A stretch of 64,000 bases of DNA, from contig BSYO01000004.1 in NCBI GenBank assembly GCA_033239525.1, positions 14,856,037-14,920,036 on the forward strand. The letters are read 5' to 3'. Shown in pieces: positions 45,437 through 57,541 of this stretch. How positions within the stretch are numbered: the first letter of the stretch is position 1; each line of letters begins with the position of its first letter. The position numbers were made by a program, and so were the translations under genes. Source of the stretch: Nepenthes gracilis (Eukaryota > Streptophyta > Magnoliopsida > Caryophyllales > Nepenthaceae). Below the pieces are notes generated by a model. That model ran no database searches. It was not told the DNA's origin and saw only the letters and a program-made list of their open reading frames with translations.

Positions 45437-48095
45437 TGTAACGACTCGAGTTCAAAACATGATAATTAAGAGGAAGTTGGGCTCCGTAAAGATACCGGTT
45501 CTCAAAATATAATTAAAGATGAGTAATTAAGTTAAAATATGTGAATTAAGGTCGAGGGATACGAGAGAAATCAGATTGAAAAGCCCAAAGATCCAAAATT
45601 GGTAAATCAGAAACTGAAGTTGCAAAACCGTGAAATGTTAATCCTTAAATAAGATTCCAAACTTTAAATTATGATAATAATGACTTATTAAGGTTATATA
45701 ATCAAAATTAGGGTCTAAGGATATGAAAAATTGGGTTAGAAGGGTTAAAATGGGTCGTGGATGGTAAAAAATAAAGTAGGCTTATTGTAGGCTCGATGTG
45801 GGCTTGGCCCATGCCCAACCAGTGCCCGAGGTGCCACTCGGGCATGAAAAATAGAACCTCTGTGCCCGAGGAGCACCCGAGGCACCACCGGGTGCAAAAA
45901 CAGAATGGCACGCTCGATGCTCGCCCGATGAGCGCTCGAGCGTGGCCCTTCAGTTATCCTTGCGCCCGATGAGCGCTAGACCACCATTATGCATATAAAA
46001 GCGCATGAAGGTTTTCTCCCGTCATTTTTCCAGACATTTTTGGGTTTTAGAGAGAGAGTGTGTGTAGGAACTAGAGAGAGAAGGAGAAGATGAAGGCCCA
46101 CGAATGCGAATCCGAATCTATTCGAGAGCTAGTTAAAATTGTGATAGATCAGGATGAGGTAAGTGCACTCATACCCTCCTCTTTTATTTTCTTACACTTT
46201 TGTCTTATTTTCTTCCGGCATCTTCATTCTGATAACCAATTAAGTTTATATTTTATAATTCTTAAGACCCAAGCATGCATATATGTAGATTCCATGCCCG
46301 AATTTGTAGATTTGTTAGGTTTTCGGATAGGACAAACCCTAAACCCCTTTCCTGGACATGTGATGGATGAATATTTGGGGCTTTTACTTGATTTGGGACT
46401 ATAATATGATTACCCATGCCTTGGGTTTGTTAATTTATTGACTGGGTATCCGAATTTGTGATTTTATGTAGAAATTCATTCGAGGAGACCCTAACCCACT
46501 CCCAGACCCCGCTTAAGCTTCAATTTGGAGTTTGATTCATAAATTGACCTAGGATTATGTTTACCCATTCCTTGAATTTGATGATGCACCCGTAAGATGT
46601 CCAAAATTTTAAGAATTAACCGATATATGTATTCAAACACTGTTCACATGACCACTATTCACCAAGGACCTTGAACGATATTTTGTTTAATTTCCCATGT
46701 TTAATTACTAATTGAATGATATGTACATTTGTATAAGTCAAATTGTATAATCCGGAAGCTTTGATATGTGCAATTGTGAAGGAAATTCGTATCTGAAAGC
46801 CCTTAAAGTTAATCTACTTTTTGATAGTAAGAATTCTGAATCTTCTTTATACATATGATAATCATTTATGTAAGTAAAGTCAAGAAAATACTTACATCCA
46901 CAAGATAATAAGCATATGAATAATTGGAGGGAAATTTCGCATTTGGAAATATGATGAATTGTTCTCCCAGATGGACATATTTGTAAAGAATTTTGGTGGA
47001 TCCTCCCTCAAAAGAATAAGAAATCATGAAATTAGGACCACGAATTCATGTTATGAAGGATAACATCCCTAAACATGCCACTATTATAATAGTGGAGACT
47101 CAAGGATTTGTTCTGGTCGTGTATTGTAGTGGGTGATACTCTTGACATGCCTTAGAACATTTTAGTAGTAATCGAGGATAAAAGAACTAAGAACCCAAAA
47201 TTAAGAACATCCTATCCTCGGGATGTAAAATAATGGGAACAAGAACTAAGGCCTTTGATTGTGTGAATTGAACACAATCTATCCTTAATTATTCGTTCCA
47301 TTGCCCGGTAGGGTCTACTAGCCTGGGTCCGCAAAGCTGATTAATTACGTTTTAATCTACGTCCTAAAAAAATAAGAACAAAATAAAAAAGTAAATTGCA
47401 CATCAAGCATATCTAATCAAGTTTTGTATATGCATCTCTTTCATGTTCATATATATCTTCCTTTTGTTTAATTTTATTATTATTATGTAATACCTTATTA
47501 TGATGACTTGTTGGGCTATTAACTCACTCTTACTTCTTCTTCCTTCTAGATGAGAGCCACGAGTTGACGCCCGATTAGATTGAGCAAAGAGAGGGATTTT
47601 GCTAGAGGAGACTTATCAGACTTCAAAGACCTAGAATCTTAGAATATGATTGATGTAATGAAATGTAAATAGTCAAGTTAGAATAATATTATGTATTAAT
47701 TATGGCATCATATTTATTATTATGGATTATTATTATACTTCCGCAAGGTTATTTATGGATCTAGTTATACTTCCGCAGTTTTAACTTTGATTTGTTTAGG
47801 TATAGATGACATCTCTATTTAGATCCAACGTAGTAGTTAAGGAGTACTGTGTTTGAGCCATGGATGATGTGATATTTGTTGGTCCTGTGTGTGTGTTGTG
47901 GAGTAAATTTTAAAATCTTGATATTTATATGCTTGTATAGGTTTAATTAAGCAGGTTATATATATGGTTTTTGTCAACTTTTAGAGAAAACTTTACCCTA
48001 TTTTCTGTAAAAATTTATATTATTTAAATTATAGGCATTAGTTTTATGTAATTATTGGCGGAGGTTATTAGAAAAAAATAACCCGTTCCGTCACA
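45437..48095 (+). repeat. element II 3' LTR
   Basis: Uninterrupted 2,659-bp LTR from TGTAACGACTCG to CCGTTCCGTCACA. TATA GCATATAAAAGC near 45991, the GC-rich self-complementary U3 block at 45790-45960, and a GA-rich leader at 46049-46090. It serves as the reference for joining the split 5' LTR. Confidence 0.9.
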
Positions 48096-48558
48096 CGGTG
48101 GTTATAATGTTATGTAAATAGTTGATTTATTTTTACGTTATGTATTAAATTATGATATGGTTTATTGTTTAAAGTATTATGGATCATTGTTATACTTTCG
48201 CAGCTTATTTATGGATGTAGAATACTTCTGCAGGTATAAGTTGGGTTTTGTGTATGTTGCTAGATGGCATCTCTCTTTTGATCCAATATAGTCGTTGAGA
48301 TATTGTGTTGAAGCCATGCATGATATGGCATCTGAATGATCCTGTGTATGTGTTATGAAAATATTTTCAGGTCTATCTATTGTATATCTTGTACAGGTTG
48401 TGTTAATTCATGTTGTATGTATGATTTTTGTTTATTTAAAAAAACTCTACCCAATTTTCTGCAAAAATTATTGTATTAAATTAATAGTATTTTAGTTTCA
48501 TTTGTTAAGTATGATTATCAATGGAGATCATTAGTGGATTATGACCCAATCTGTCACA
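48096..48558 (+). repeat. element I 3' LTR, part 2
   Basis: Resumes with CGGTGGTTATAATGTTATG, matching 10350-10370 of the 5' LTR, and ends CTGTCACA before TSD TACAA (48559-48563). Confidence 0.85.
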
Positions 48559-48563
48559 TACAA

Positions 48564-49540
48564 GGCATTGGTACTTTTAAATTTGATAAGTGAATACTTA
48601 TGTGATCTTATAATATTTGCCATCAGTGATACACAAGTATCAAACTCGACTGCGCTAAACAATAATTCCATAACCTATTAGGGTAAGTGCATAATATGCT
48701 ACCCTCATAATCCGATAGTTTTATTACGAGTTACGCTCAATCTACATGTTAAACCTAAAACCCCTTAGTACGACATTTTTCAATATTTTACCATCTATTG
48801 TTTACAAGATTATAAATATCCATTAATAAATATAAACCTCAACCCACTAGGAAATGAAAATCAGTATCTAATAATTATATATCACACTAAGGTTTCACAT
48901 GTTCTAAATTCTTTACAATTATGGCATTTTTATATAATCTCTTTTATCTTAACTATAGATATTAAAAATATACTCACACATCCAAAAGTCACACCAAGAA
49001 AGATGACCACCGCCAAAAATAAGAGAAATGACTCTCCAAGTATACTAAGTACTTGACACATGATATCCTACTACTCTTCTAATATTTTACCCACTCAGTA
49101 TAACTCTAGAATAATCATCCTAGTTGAGCAATGACAAAACTAAGTGATGATGGGAGTCATTTATGTAGTGTTTGCCTGACCAGCCTGTAAAAAGGCTTTG
49201 AGAATGCTTCCTCTAGAAAGAGGTAGAAATTAGTATTAAAAATGATGTTATTAGTTTTAATTATAATGATATGCTATATATAATTTCTTTCTACTCCGTT
49301 CTACTTATTATATCTGCACTCATTTTGGATGAAATCTATAACCACAAACTGAAACGAGTCCTTATAGATAATCAAATTTAAGTAATATTCTTTACTTTAA
49401 TACGTTCATCAAGTTAGAACTTAAAAGTAGTCATATGATTGGATGGGCTATTATGTGGACTTAACAATGAACTTGTCCAAGTGAAATAAATAGTGGAACT
49501 GGAGTTTATGCTAGGGACATATTAAAAAATGGCTTCCCAT
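48564..49540. other. unassigned spacer, right flank of element I
   Basis: No frame or repeat that I can support. It may include decayed gag of the following Tat-like relic, but no motif was readable. Confidence 0.45.
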
Positions 49541-49548
49541 ATGCTAGC

Positions 49549-49710
49549 CTTTTTTGTTGTGGACCTTGGCTCAATTTATAACTCTATAATGGGCCAACTG
49601 TGCTTATTAACATTTGGGGCAGTCACTTTAATCCTACATCTTAAAATGAAGTTTTCAACTAGATATGAGATTAGAGAAGTTATAGGAGACTAGGTTACCA
49701 AGTGAAATTA
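49549..49710 (+). pseudogene. Tat-like protease C-terminal relic
   Basis: Reads FFVVDLGSIYNSIMGQLCLL then TLILHLKMKFSTRYEIREVI before a stop at about 49706. The pattern VD..S.YN.I.GR..L.......ST.HL..KFPT is the post-catalytic half of Tat-type proteases. The catalytic Asp region upstream was not found. Confidence 0.7.
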
Positions 49711-50053
49711 CTATTTGATGCAAATCAATGGCTCGACACTTTTCCAACCTATTAAGGAGTTAGATCTTTCGGATAAGGTTTCTTTTTAACAAGCATAGCT
49801 CGGAGAGTCACTTCTCCAGATTCCTCTAAAATCCGTGGACTCAGATAAGTATGTTTAAATTGGTTCTTCACTAGCCCAAGATCTGAAAGAGAGGTTAATT
49901 GAATTTTTATGAAATAATATGGACATCTGTGCATGGACATCGACTGACATATCGAGAATCCTGATGAAAATGATGGTTCACAAGTTGAGTCCTATCTTGG
50001 GACACAAGCCAGTTAGCCTAAAAAGATGAAACTGCTATGTAAAAAAACTCATA

Positions 50054-50818
50054 GTTATCGATGAAGAGGTCAATGAGTTAATTGATACTGGATTTATTAG
50101 GGAGGTAAATTATTCGGATTGGTTATCCAACGCCATCTTTCTCAAAAATAGTGATGAAAAATGGAGGATGTGCGTCAACTTTATAAATGTAAATAAAGTA
50201 TATCCAAAAGATAATTTTCAAGATCACCTAGCTAGTGGACTCAACATTCGGATATTAAGTACTCAACTTTTTATATGCTTGCTTTGGGTACAATTAAATT
50301 CAGATGAATCTGGAAGACAAAGAGATAACCTCTTTTATGACCGATTAGGGAACCTATTGTGATTAAAGAATGTTGGTGCAACATACTAAAGGATGATAAA
50401 TAAATTGTTTGAGTGACATATCAAAAGAAATATAGTGGTGTATGTGGATACCATGTTTATCAAAAGCACACTTGCTGAAGACTATATTAATGATCTAGTT
50501 GAGACATTCAAGGTACTTAGAACATATTGGATAAAGTAAAACCCAACCAAATGCCATTTGGGGACCTCCGGTAAATTCCTAGGGTTCACTATCGCACAAT
50601 GTGGAATAGACGCAAATACAAAGAAGGTTAAAGCTATGATGGACATGGAGCCGCCTCGAATTGTTAAGGGAATCTGGAGGTTAACTGAAAGATTAGCTAC
50701 ACTATCCCAATTTTTGAAGAAAGCATCTAAAAAATATCTCTCATTCTTTAAGGTATTAAGAGAAGTAAAGATGAATGGTTTTCGTAGCACAAATAAGTGC
50801 TAGCAAGCTTTCTGAGAA
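50054..50818 (+). pseudogene. Tat-like reverse transcriptase relic
   Basis: Opens with ELIDTGFIREVNYSDWLSNA and KWRMCVNFINVNKVYPKDNF. The middle is eroded and shifts frame. VGATY and RMINKLFE lead to VVYVDTMFIKS, where the catalytic YVDD is YVDT. The thumb/connection follows as NPTKCHLGTSGKFLGF and RLTERLATLSQFLKKASKK. It is inactive from loss of the catalytic Asp and from stops. Confidence 0.8.
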
Positions 50819-51249
50819 ATGAAAGAATGTCTGATACATTTGCTCTTACTGTCTTGACTGATCAACAGTTAAAAAAGATTTTGTAGAAGCCAGAAGTATC
50901 TAAATGCTTGATCAAATGGTTGATCAAGTAAAGTGAGTTTAATATAGAGTTTAGAACATGACCCTCCATAAAAAATTAAGCCATCATAGACTTTATTATT
51001 AAAACGATGACTCTAATCTTGAAAGAAACAAACAAATCCATGGAGGCAACTCCGAAAGGATCACCACATTCATGGATGTTACATGTTGACAAAGCATCCT
51101 CATAGTCAGATAGCGAAGCCACAAAGCAACAGAAGTATTAATTTCGCTAGAAGGATTTAAGATAAAATAATCAAGCACATTTAGGTTATCAACCTCCAAT
51201 AACATTGTAGAATATGAGGTTCTACTAATCTGCTTAAAGATGAAAAAAG

Positions 51250-51440
51250 AGTGTTCCATCAAGAACTTGATCGTCTATAGTGATTTTGAGCTAGTGGTTA
51301 ATTAAGTGATTGAAAATTTTGAATTATTCAATTCGAACCTAGCCAAATATCTTGACAAGATATGAGATCTCTTGTTATCCCTAGATAATGTTGAAGTTAT
51401 CCATATATCATGGGAAGATGATTGAAAAGTTGATCAACTT
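51250..51440 (+). pseudogene. Tat-like RNase H relic
   Basis: Fragments such as YSDFELVVN, then NLAKYLDKI and NVEVIHIS match the second half of the Tat-type RNase H (SDSQLVVNQV, KYLxKV, EIxHIPR) in one frame with stops between. The N-terminal half is unreadable. Confidence 0.65.
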
Positions 51441-51599
51441 TCTAATTGTCTAGAACAATATACTTGGGATATGAGAGAAATGCTTCAAAGGTTTAGTATT
51501 GAGGAATAAGATGAGATTCTCCAGTGACAGACAAGGTAACTTGGATGACTCTGTACCTAAAATACCTTGAGAGAAGAATGTTTCTAGAAAATTCCACAA

Positions 51600-52560
51600 A
51601 GACAAAACACATTTCAAATATAGTTGGTTGGTATACTCTTGTGGACGGGTCACTGTATAGACAGAGTTACTCAATACCCTACATGTGTTGTTTGTCTCAA
51701 GTGGAAGTTGACGATACTCTCAAAGAGGTGTATTGTGGCGTATGTGGAGTGCATGTGGGAGGAAAAAAATATAGCATTTAAAATTATGATGTAGCATTAT
51801 TATTGGTCAACAATGAAAAAGGACGTGATAGAGTTTATTAATAAATATGAGAATTTCCAAAACTATGATAACGTACCCGAGCTACCACATATAGAACTCT
51901 AGACTTTGTAGGCTCCTTGGCATTTTGCACAGTAGAGATTGGACATATTAGGTTTATTTCTTATAATAGTTGAATAAAAAAAATTTATTATTGTTGTGAT
52001 AGATTACTTCATGAAATGGGTTAAAATTTTTCTATTGGCCAAAATTACATAGTAGAATGCAATAAAATTTGTGCACCAAAATATTATTTATAGATTTAGG
52101 ATACTAGAGATCATTGTGATTGACAATGGTACCTAATTCTCCAAAAAGGGTTACAAAATACTATAATGGCTTTAGAATTAGATTGGGATATACATTAATC
52201 TTATACCCACAAATAAATAGATGAACAGAAGTAATAAATAGGAATATAATGAATGGATTAAAAACCAATTTAGATAAAACTGGATTGGCTTGAGTAGATG
52301 AACTTTCGTTAGCACTTTGGTCATATCGAATGATTCCAAGAGAGTCTACAGGGGAATCACCTTTTAGCTTATGCTTCGAAATAGAAATGGCTATCCCAAG
52401 AGAGATATGATTGATAAATTACCAAGTGAAAAACTTTGTTTTCGATCAAAATTCTTAACTCTTGAGACAAAATTTAGATCTCTTAAAGAAATTTAGCGAG
52501 ACGGCATGCATTTTTGTGGCAACCTATTAACAAATAGTGACTTGGTATGACAATAAGAAG
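51600..52560 (+). pseudogene. Tat-like integrase relic
   Basis: The HHCC-region end reads LKEVYCGVCGVHVGGKK. YYWSTMKKDVIEFINKYENF and NVPELPHIEL follow, then FMKWVKIFLLAKIT (usual KWVEA), IVIDNGT (catalytic core) and a decayed tail to about 52560. Stops replace Trp at several sites. Integrase would have joined the cDNA to the host chromosome. Confidence 0.75.
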
Positions 52561-52640
52561 ATAAAAGTATGAAATTTTGAGGTTAGTGAATCAGCATTAA
52601 CGAATATCAAAGCAATCAAAAAACTAGTATATAATAATAA

Positions 52641-53173
52641 ACTATCTCTTACTATGGTGGGACTATTCCTAATGTCAACAATATTCCATAATGGGGCAAA
52701 TAAAGTATGTATTCAAAATGAAAAGTTAGTCTCTTGAAATTGTAACTTCCTTCACCTTAAAAGATATTACCAATAAAGAGATCAGCATAGTAATATATAG
52801 GTACTCTCTGCCCTTCAATTTGGAGTGCACATATGTTGTAATGTATTCTTTGAAGTTATTAATAAAGTTGGTTTTTTTATTCAATTCTTGTCAATTTATA
52901 TGTTTGTGTGTAATCAATATGATCATGACATCAGTGTTGGGAATCCTACAGCCAATAGTTGGTGTTGGACCTCAAGGCTAGTGAGCTCCCTTGTTCTTTA
53001 GAGTTCCTGACATTGTAAGCACCAAAGCTCTAGAATTCTTGGTGTCCAAGTAGCCAGTAAGAAAGTCAATGGCTACCAAGGTGACCATCCGTTTGCAAAG
53101 TTCGATCCCCATTTTGAATCAAGAATTAAGAAGAGAACATATCTTTTTAGGTTGAATGCCCCTCTTTAATAGC
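52641..53173. other. unassigned spacer after the Tat relic
   Basis: AT-rich with a TATA-like ATATATAGG near 52793 and AATAAAG near 52859. It could be the start of the relic's 3' LTR. No repeat partner is in the window. Confidence 0.4.
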
Positions 53174-53364
53174 TCCTAATGTAATATCCTAAATATTTTT
53201 ATCTAATTTAATAGGGATTATTTATTATTTTGGGTGAATTGGGACGTGATAAAAATTAATTAAATATTATAAAATTTTAAAAAATATTTGGATATTTGAG
53301 CCTGAAGTGTGCTCGTTCAGTTTCTTGAGTATCGATTTGAGTTTTAGAATAAAGAAAATGAAAC

Positions 53365-53423
<59 letters not shown>

Positions 53424-55420
53424 GTGAAGTAGAAGGAAAAAGGAAGAGTACAGGGGGGTTTAGGGACTGAGAGAGGGATGTTAGGGTTTCATTAAGCGGC
53501 GGTGGAGGGTTTTGTCGGGGAAAGAGGGCGGCGTGCAGTGGCCGGTGATGGCTGTCAGGCGATAGCAGCACGTGGGCAAGGTGGTGGATGCGGATGAGGC
53601 AGCTGCGTTCGCGGAGAGCCACGCAGGGGAGGAGCCACGTGAAGGAGAAGAGGAGGAAATGGAGGCCTTTGGGTCCGATTCCGGCTTCGAGTTAGTTGGA
53701 AAAACTATAAATCGGGTCGAGGCAAGTGAACCCATACTTTTCTTTGTCGTTCTTATGCACATTCATTTCGTGCTGACACTATTCACCTGCGCCTCCTAGT
53801 ATAATTTATTTATCATTTGATACTTGATTTTTCATTTGATTTATCCGGTTTGGTAACCCTCGCCCAACTCGGGATTCTCCCATTTCCATTTGATTATATA
53901 TTTAATTGACCCCAAATTATGAATTATCATGTCCTAATTATGTATATACCTCGACCTGGTGTCCGATTTCACATGTATCGACCCGTTCGCGACATCCGGC
54001 GCTCTAAAACGACCATGTTACTATTCACCTGAGAATAAATGGGAATTTTGCATGCTTCTGTCATAATTAATTATTATGTAAGCTATGTCTAATTGTATAT
54101 GTTCAATTGTAACCCCCGAAAAAAAGTGTTTGTGTTCCATTGTTAAGGCAATGTGTTCCGGAGGCCCCCAAAGTGATAATGGCCTAATGTTGTAAGGAAT
54201 TCTATTCATTACTATGTATTATATTGTCCATTCATTCAAATTGACTTGTGAAAAGATTTAAATCCAAATAAAAGATAATAATCATATATGTAATTGGAGG
54301 GAAGTCCATAATGTGATATGTGATCAAATCGTTCTCCCAGATGGAGATATTGTGAATTTAATTATGGTGGATCTTTTCTCAAATGAATAAGAAGCCATGA
54401 AACTAGGACCATGGAATTGTGCTATGAAGATAATATCCTTTGGCTTGCCATTAGCATCATAGTAGAGACTCGATGATTATTCTTGTCACATATTGTAGCA
54501 GGTAATACTATTGGCAAGCATTAGATTATTACTGTGGAAGGACGAGGATATCCTCTAGACTGTGAGATGTTAGGGTAACATTTTATTGGCCTTTTATGAC
54601 CGGGTGATAGGAATACCATTATGCCACGTGATGTTCGGCCTTTTCTAGGTAAAAGTTTGTTATTGGACGTTGAGTACGTCATTCGGCCTTAGATTATGAG
54701 GGGCATCATGATCCTTCCGTATCCTCTCGCACCTTTAGTTAGTAAGGCTTACTGACCCTGATCTATAAAGATAAAGAATTATGCATAAATTATACTCCAA
54801 GAAGAAGTAAATTACATTTCAAAGCACACTTGACCATATTCCTATTTATACATCTCTCTCATGATTATATGTCATTCTTCTACTTAACTTCGCTTATATT
54901 GCCTATTGTTTTTTAATATGATACATTTGCTAAACAGTTAGCTCATCGTTACTTCTCTTTCTTTCCAGATGAGCAAGCTATTATACCTGATGAGTGCGAA
55001 TAGGCTATAAGCGTAGGATAGGCAGTTGTACAGATTAGAGAGCTCTTAAGGACTTAGTTTTATAATTTTGTATGAGACATGGTTATTGTATTAATTATTT
55101 TGATACTTCTGGTTATGTATATGTATGTCATGAGGATGATGATGGATATATAGTCTAGTTTTTGAAGTGTACGATGGACATTATGTTTCCCCAAGTCTCA
55201 ATTTGTGGTTATATTGGGCTTCCTAGTTGGCATTCTTTCTGAGCCAGTATCGTACAGAAGTTACAGTGTCGGTGCCACCTGTGTGATTGTTGTGGCGAAT
55301 GGGATCCTATGTATATGTAATATGTATTTGTGGTTTCTGTATAAGATTTTATACATATTTGTATTTGACGGACTTCCGTTTTATAAACAAGCTAAGCTAT
55401 GTTTATCCGTGGCCTTGATA
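53174..55420 (+). repeat. solo LTR-like block related to elements I and II
   Basis: Starts TGTAATATCCTAAATA. It shares the order of landmarks of the I/II LTRs: a leader with GGAGAAGAGGAGGAAATGGA, AAATCGGGTCGAGGCAAGTG (53709), AATTGGAGGGAAGTCC, GAGACTCGATGATTATTCTTG and CCTTTCTTTCCAGATGAG (about 54957). The end is unclear; TTTGACGGACTTCCG at 55365 resembles the U5 of family A/B/C. No internal region adjoins it and no TSD was found. Confidence 0.6.
53368..53423 (+). repeat. (TAA)n microsatellite
   Basis: About 18 perfect TAA triplets in the U3 of the solo LTR-like block. On the minus strand it would read as poly-Leu, which is not a gene. Confidence 0.98.
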
Positions 55421-55590
55421 GCTATAGCTAAGCTATGTTTGGCTTTAAGGGCTCTATCCTCAAGAGAATTGACTTAGTTCTCAATGTGGATAATTTGATT
55501 AATATAATCATGAGACCTATGTTACCAGTCAGCCAGTTCTTCCTTAAGATGCATTGATCAGTCTTCAAAGAAAGATTATCAAGTTTCGGC
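55421..55590. other. short spacer
   Basis: A direct repeat of AGCTAAGCTATGTTT (about 55390 and 55430) straddles its start. Nothing else is recognised. Confidence 0.4.
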
Positions 55591-56560
55591 AGTCATAATT
55601 TTATACTCAAAACCTTATACATGTAAGGATCAATTTGAGATTGGGATAGATGTTCAATCTCGATGTCTTAGTTATACAGCCTATTCCTTATCTCCCACAC
55701 CAGGTTCTTAGACTTGAAAAAAGTTTGAATATGCAATTCAAATACAAGAAAATTACTTGAAATTAAAAGCTTAGAAACAACCTCTTCGGTCAGATGGCCC
55801 TCCTTGGGTAAGAAATCCAATGATGATGATCCAGTCGGGTAAGGATTTGGCATTGGCAATTAGCTCCAACAAAGAAATGGCACAGGCATACTATATAAGA
55901 GAATTTTTGAAATTTGGGGCTCTTGGTGAGGCCTCAAAATCGGCAGAAGTTGGAGAGGATGGCAATAAAATAATGGCAGACTCTCTAACTATATCTACAT
56001 CATTTTTTTGGTCCAAAAGAAGTGGTACGAGATGCAGAAGGACAAGGTAATGGCCCAACAGATATGAGAGATCTAAAAATTGTAGGAATCCCATACTCCA
56101 CGATGATAGAAGTATTGATTGGCTCATCCTCATGTGACGAATAACATAGAAAACCATGCTTCCTCTTGAAGGAACAATGGGAATCTTTTCTTTAAAATTT
56201 AAGACAGGCATCTCCTCTAAAGGACTAGCGGAAGGAGCACAATGGTTGGAGATGCAGGATGAATTGATTCTTTAATTTTCATCTAAGTCATCTCATCATA
56301 GACCTCATTTACAATCCTCAAAATCTCATCATTGTTTGAATGAGTGGTTGGTAAAATTATTGTCTAGAAGTGGGGCTAATCAAAGACATCTCTAGGAGGG
56401 AAATATATCAGAATGCCACCTTTCCACCTTTCAAATGAATGAGGAAGCACACTGGCAATGGCTTCTTCTCCAATGACAACATACTAGTTAATCATATTCA
56501 AAGCGATTTATGTTAAAAATTTGCTAGTTTTGCACAACTCAACTGTATTTTCTTTTATTA
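55590..56560 (-). pseudogene. unrecognised coding-like relic
   Basis: Reading the minus strand in shifting frames gives protein-like stretches. These are EEAIASVLPHSFERWKGGIL then FPPRDVFD; TTHSNNDEILRIVNEVYDEM then MKIKESIHPASPTIVLLPL; and SSSLDFLPKEGHLTEEVVSK then FKSKNLVWEIRNRLYNYD. Composition is hydrophilic and charged with few simple repeats, unlike the neighbouring LTRs. I do not recognise the family. It may be a host gene fragment, perhaps captured by a transposon, or part of an unfamiliar element. Stops and frameshifts make it non-functional. Confidence 0.4.
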
Positions 56561-57284
56561 AATCAACTCATGATCTAGTCATCGCATGCTCATTCTCAAG
56601 AACTAAACAAGAAAATATAATATTAATGCCACCCTATTTATTAGATAAAACCTAGTTATTAGGATCCTTGTGACGGAACGGATTTTTTTTTTTGTCCTCA
56701 AAGCTTCCGTCAAACAGAAACACAATTGAAAACCAAACTAAACCAATTAGGTGCAACACAGGATCACAGATGCCATTTAGGACCCACGTACCTTTAATCA
56801 TAATAAGTATAGCGGAAGTTATTATAACACTTGCGGAAGCATTCATATTCATTCCAAAATATTCATTTCCAAGTACATAGCCAAAAACGTTTAACCATAG
56901 AAGTCCATCAAGTCATTACAATAATATTTCTCCAAAATAAGCTTCCGAGGTCTTTAATCCTTCAGACAAGTCCTAGTCACTCCAACTCGTTAGGCACAAG
57001 TTCTAAGCTTCATCTGTAGGGGGGAAAACATAAAACAGTGAGTCGAGGCCCAGCAAGGTACATGCATATGAGTAGTACAACGATGATGCAGAACGGTCAT
57101 GTAACTGTGCATAAATAGAACGGTTAATCAGGATGCAGTCTAAGAAAAATAGAGGAAATATACCTTGATAGTACTATAATTCAGAAAACGGTAATCGGTA
57201 CAGTAAACGGTAAACAGTAACATGACATATCGGTAGTCGGTACGATAAACGGTGAATAGAACATATCCTATCGGTAACAGTATT

Positions 57285-57390
57285 TCATATTCAATAATCG
57301 GTACTTCATATTCGGTAATCGATACTTCATATTCGGTAATCGATACTTCATATTCGGTCATTGATACTTCATATTCGGTAATCGGTACGG
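57285..57390 (-). repeat. 21-bp minisatellite in LTR C
   Basis: Five head-to-tail units of about 21 bp containing GGTAATCGATACTTCATA (plus strand). The 5' LTR carries the same block at about 62550-62665 with a few substitutions. CGGTAnnG words continue on both sides. Confidence 0.88.
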
Positions 57391-57541
57391 TAACATAACA
57401 TATCAGTAAAACAGTAAACGGTACTTCATATAATATCGGTACAAACCCTGCCAGTATATCCTACTAGCCGAGGGGGCGAATAATCGAGGATAGATTGTAT
57501 TCACTCCACACAATCTAAGGCCGGTAACTGTCATGTGGGTA

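Larger units (their letters stand above)
25605..48095 (+). mobile_element. element II: Ty3-type LTR retrotransposon with nested copia array
   Basis: Inserted in the 3' LTR of element I. The flanks are TGGTG (25600-25604) and CGGTG (48096-48100), a 4-of-5 match, and the host LTR resumes exactly (GTGGTGGATATAATG in the 5' LTR of I against GGTGGTTATAATG). Parts: 5' LTR 25605-27787 plus 42315-42804, primer site 42807-42818, internal relic 42819-45430, 3' LTR 45437-48095 (2.66 kb). Without the nested array it would be about 8 kb. It has no intact frame. Confidence 0.85.
5743..48558 (+). mobile_element. element I: Ty3-type LTR retrotransposon with nested insertions
   Basis: Bounded by the 5-bp target duplication TACAA at 5738-5742 and 48559-48563. 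The 5' LTR is split into 5743-6116, 10019-10572 and 20300-20540. The primer site is at 20543-20554, the internal relic at 20541-23444, and the 3' LTR is split into 23445-25604 and 48101-48558. Without insertions it would be about 6.7 kb. The internal region is only 2.9 kb, and its sole recognisable coding piece is an integrase/pol C-terminal tail, so it is a decayed or non-autonomous copy. The matching TSD across 42.8 kb is strong evidence that all intervening elements arrived later. Confidence 0.85.
49545..52640 (+). mobile_element. Tat/Retand-like Ty3/gypsy pol relic
   Basis: A heavily mutated plus-strand pol. Protease, RT, RNase H and integrase pieces follow in order over 3.1 kb, each in several frames. 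The wording of the RT (REVNYSDWLSNAIF, MCVNFINVNKVYPKD), of the connection (RLTERLATLSQFL) and of RNase H (FELVVN, NLAKYLDKI) is characteristic of the Tat lineage rather than of elements D, I or II. LTRs were not identified. It is the oldest-looking element here by density of stops. Confidence 0.8.

Noticed and set aside
53344..53799. Possible small acidic protein (plus) or Leu-rich protein (minus)
   Set aside because: The minus frame is the TAA microsatellite. The plus frame lies in the GA-rich LTR leader aligned with elements I and II.
56652..56852. 66-codon minus-strand frame present at both LTRs of element C and partly in A
   Set aside because: It is the U5 end of the LTR, with copies differing by length of the A-tract; no sign of protein constraint.
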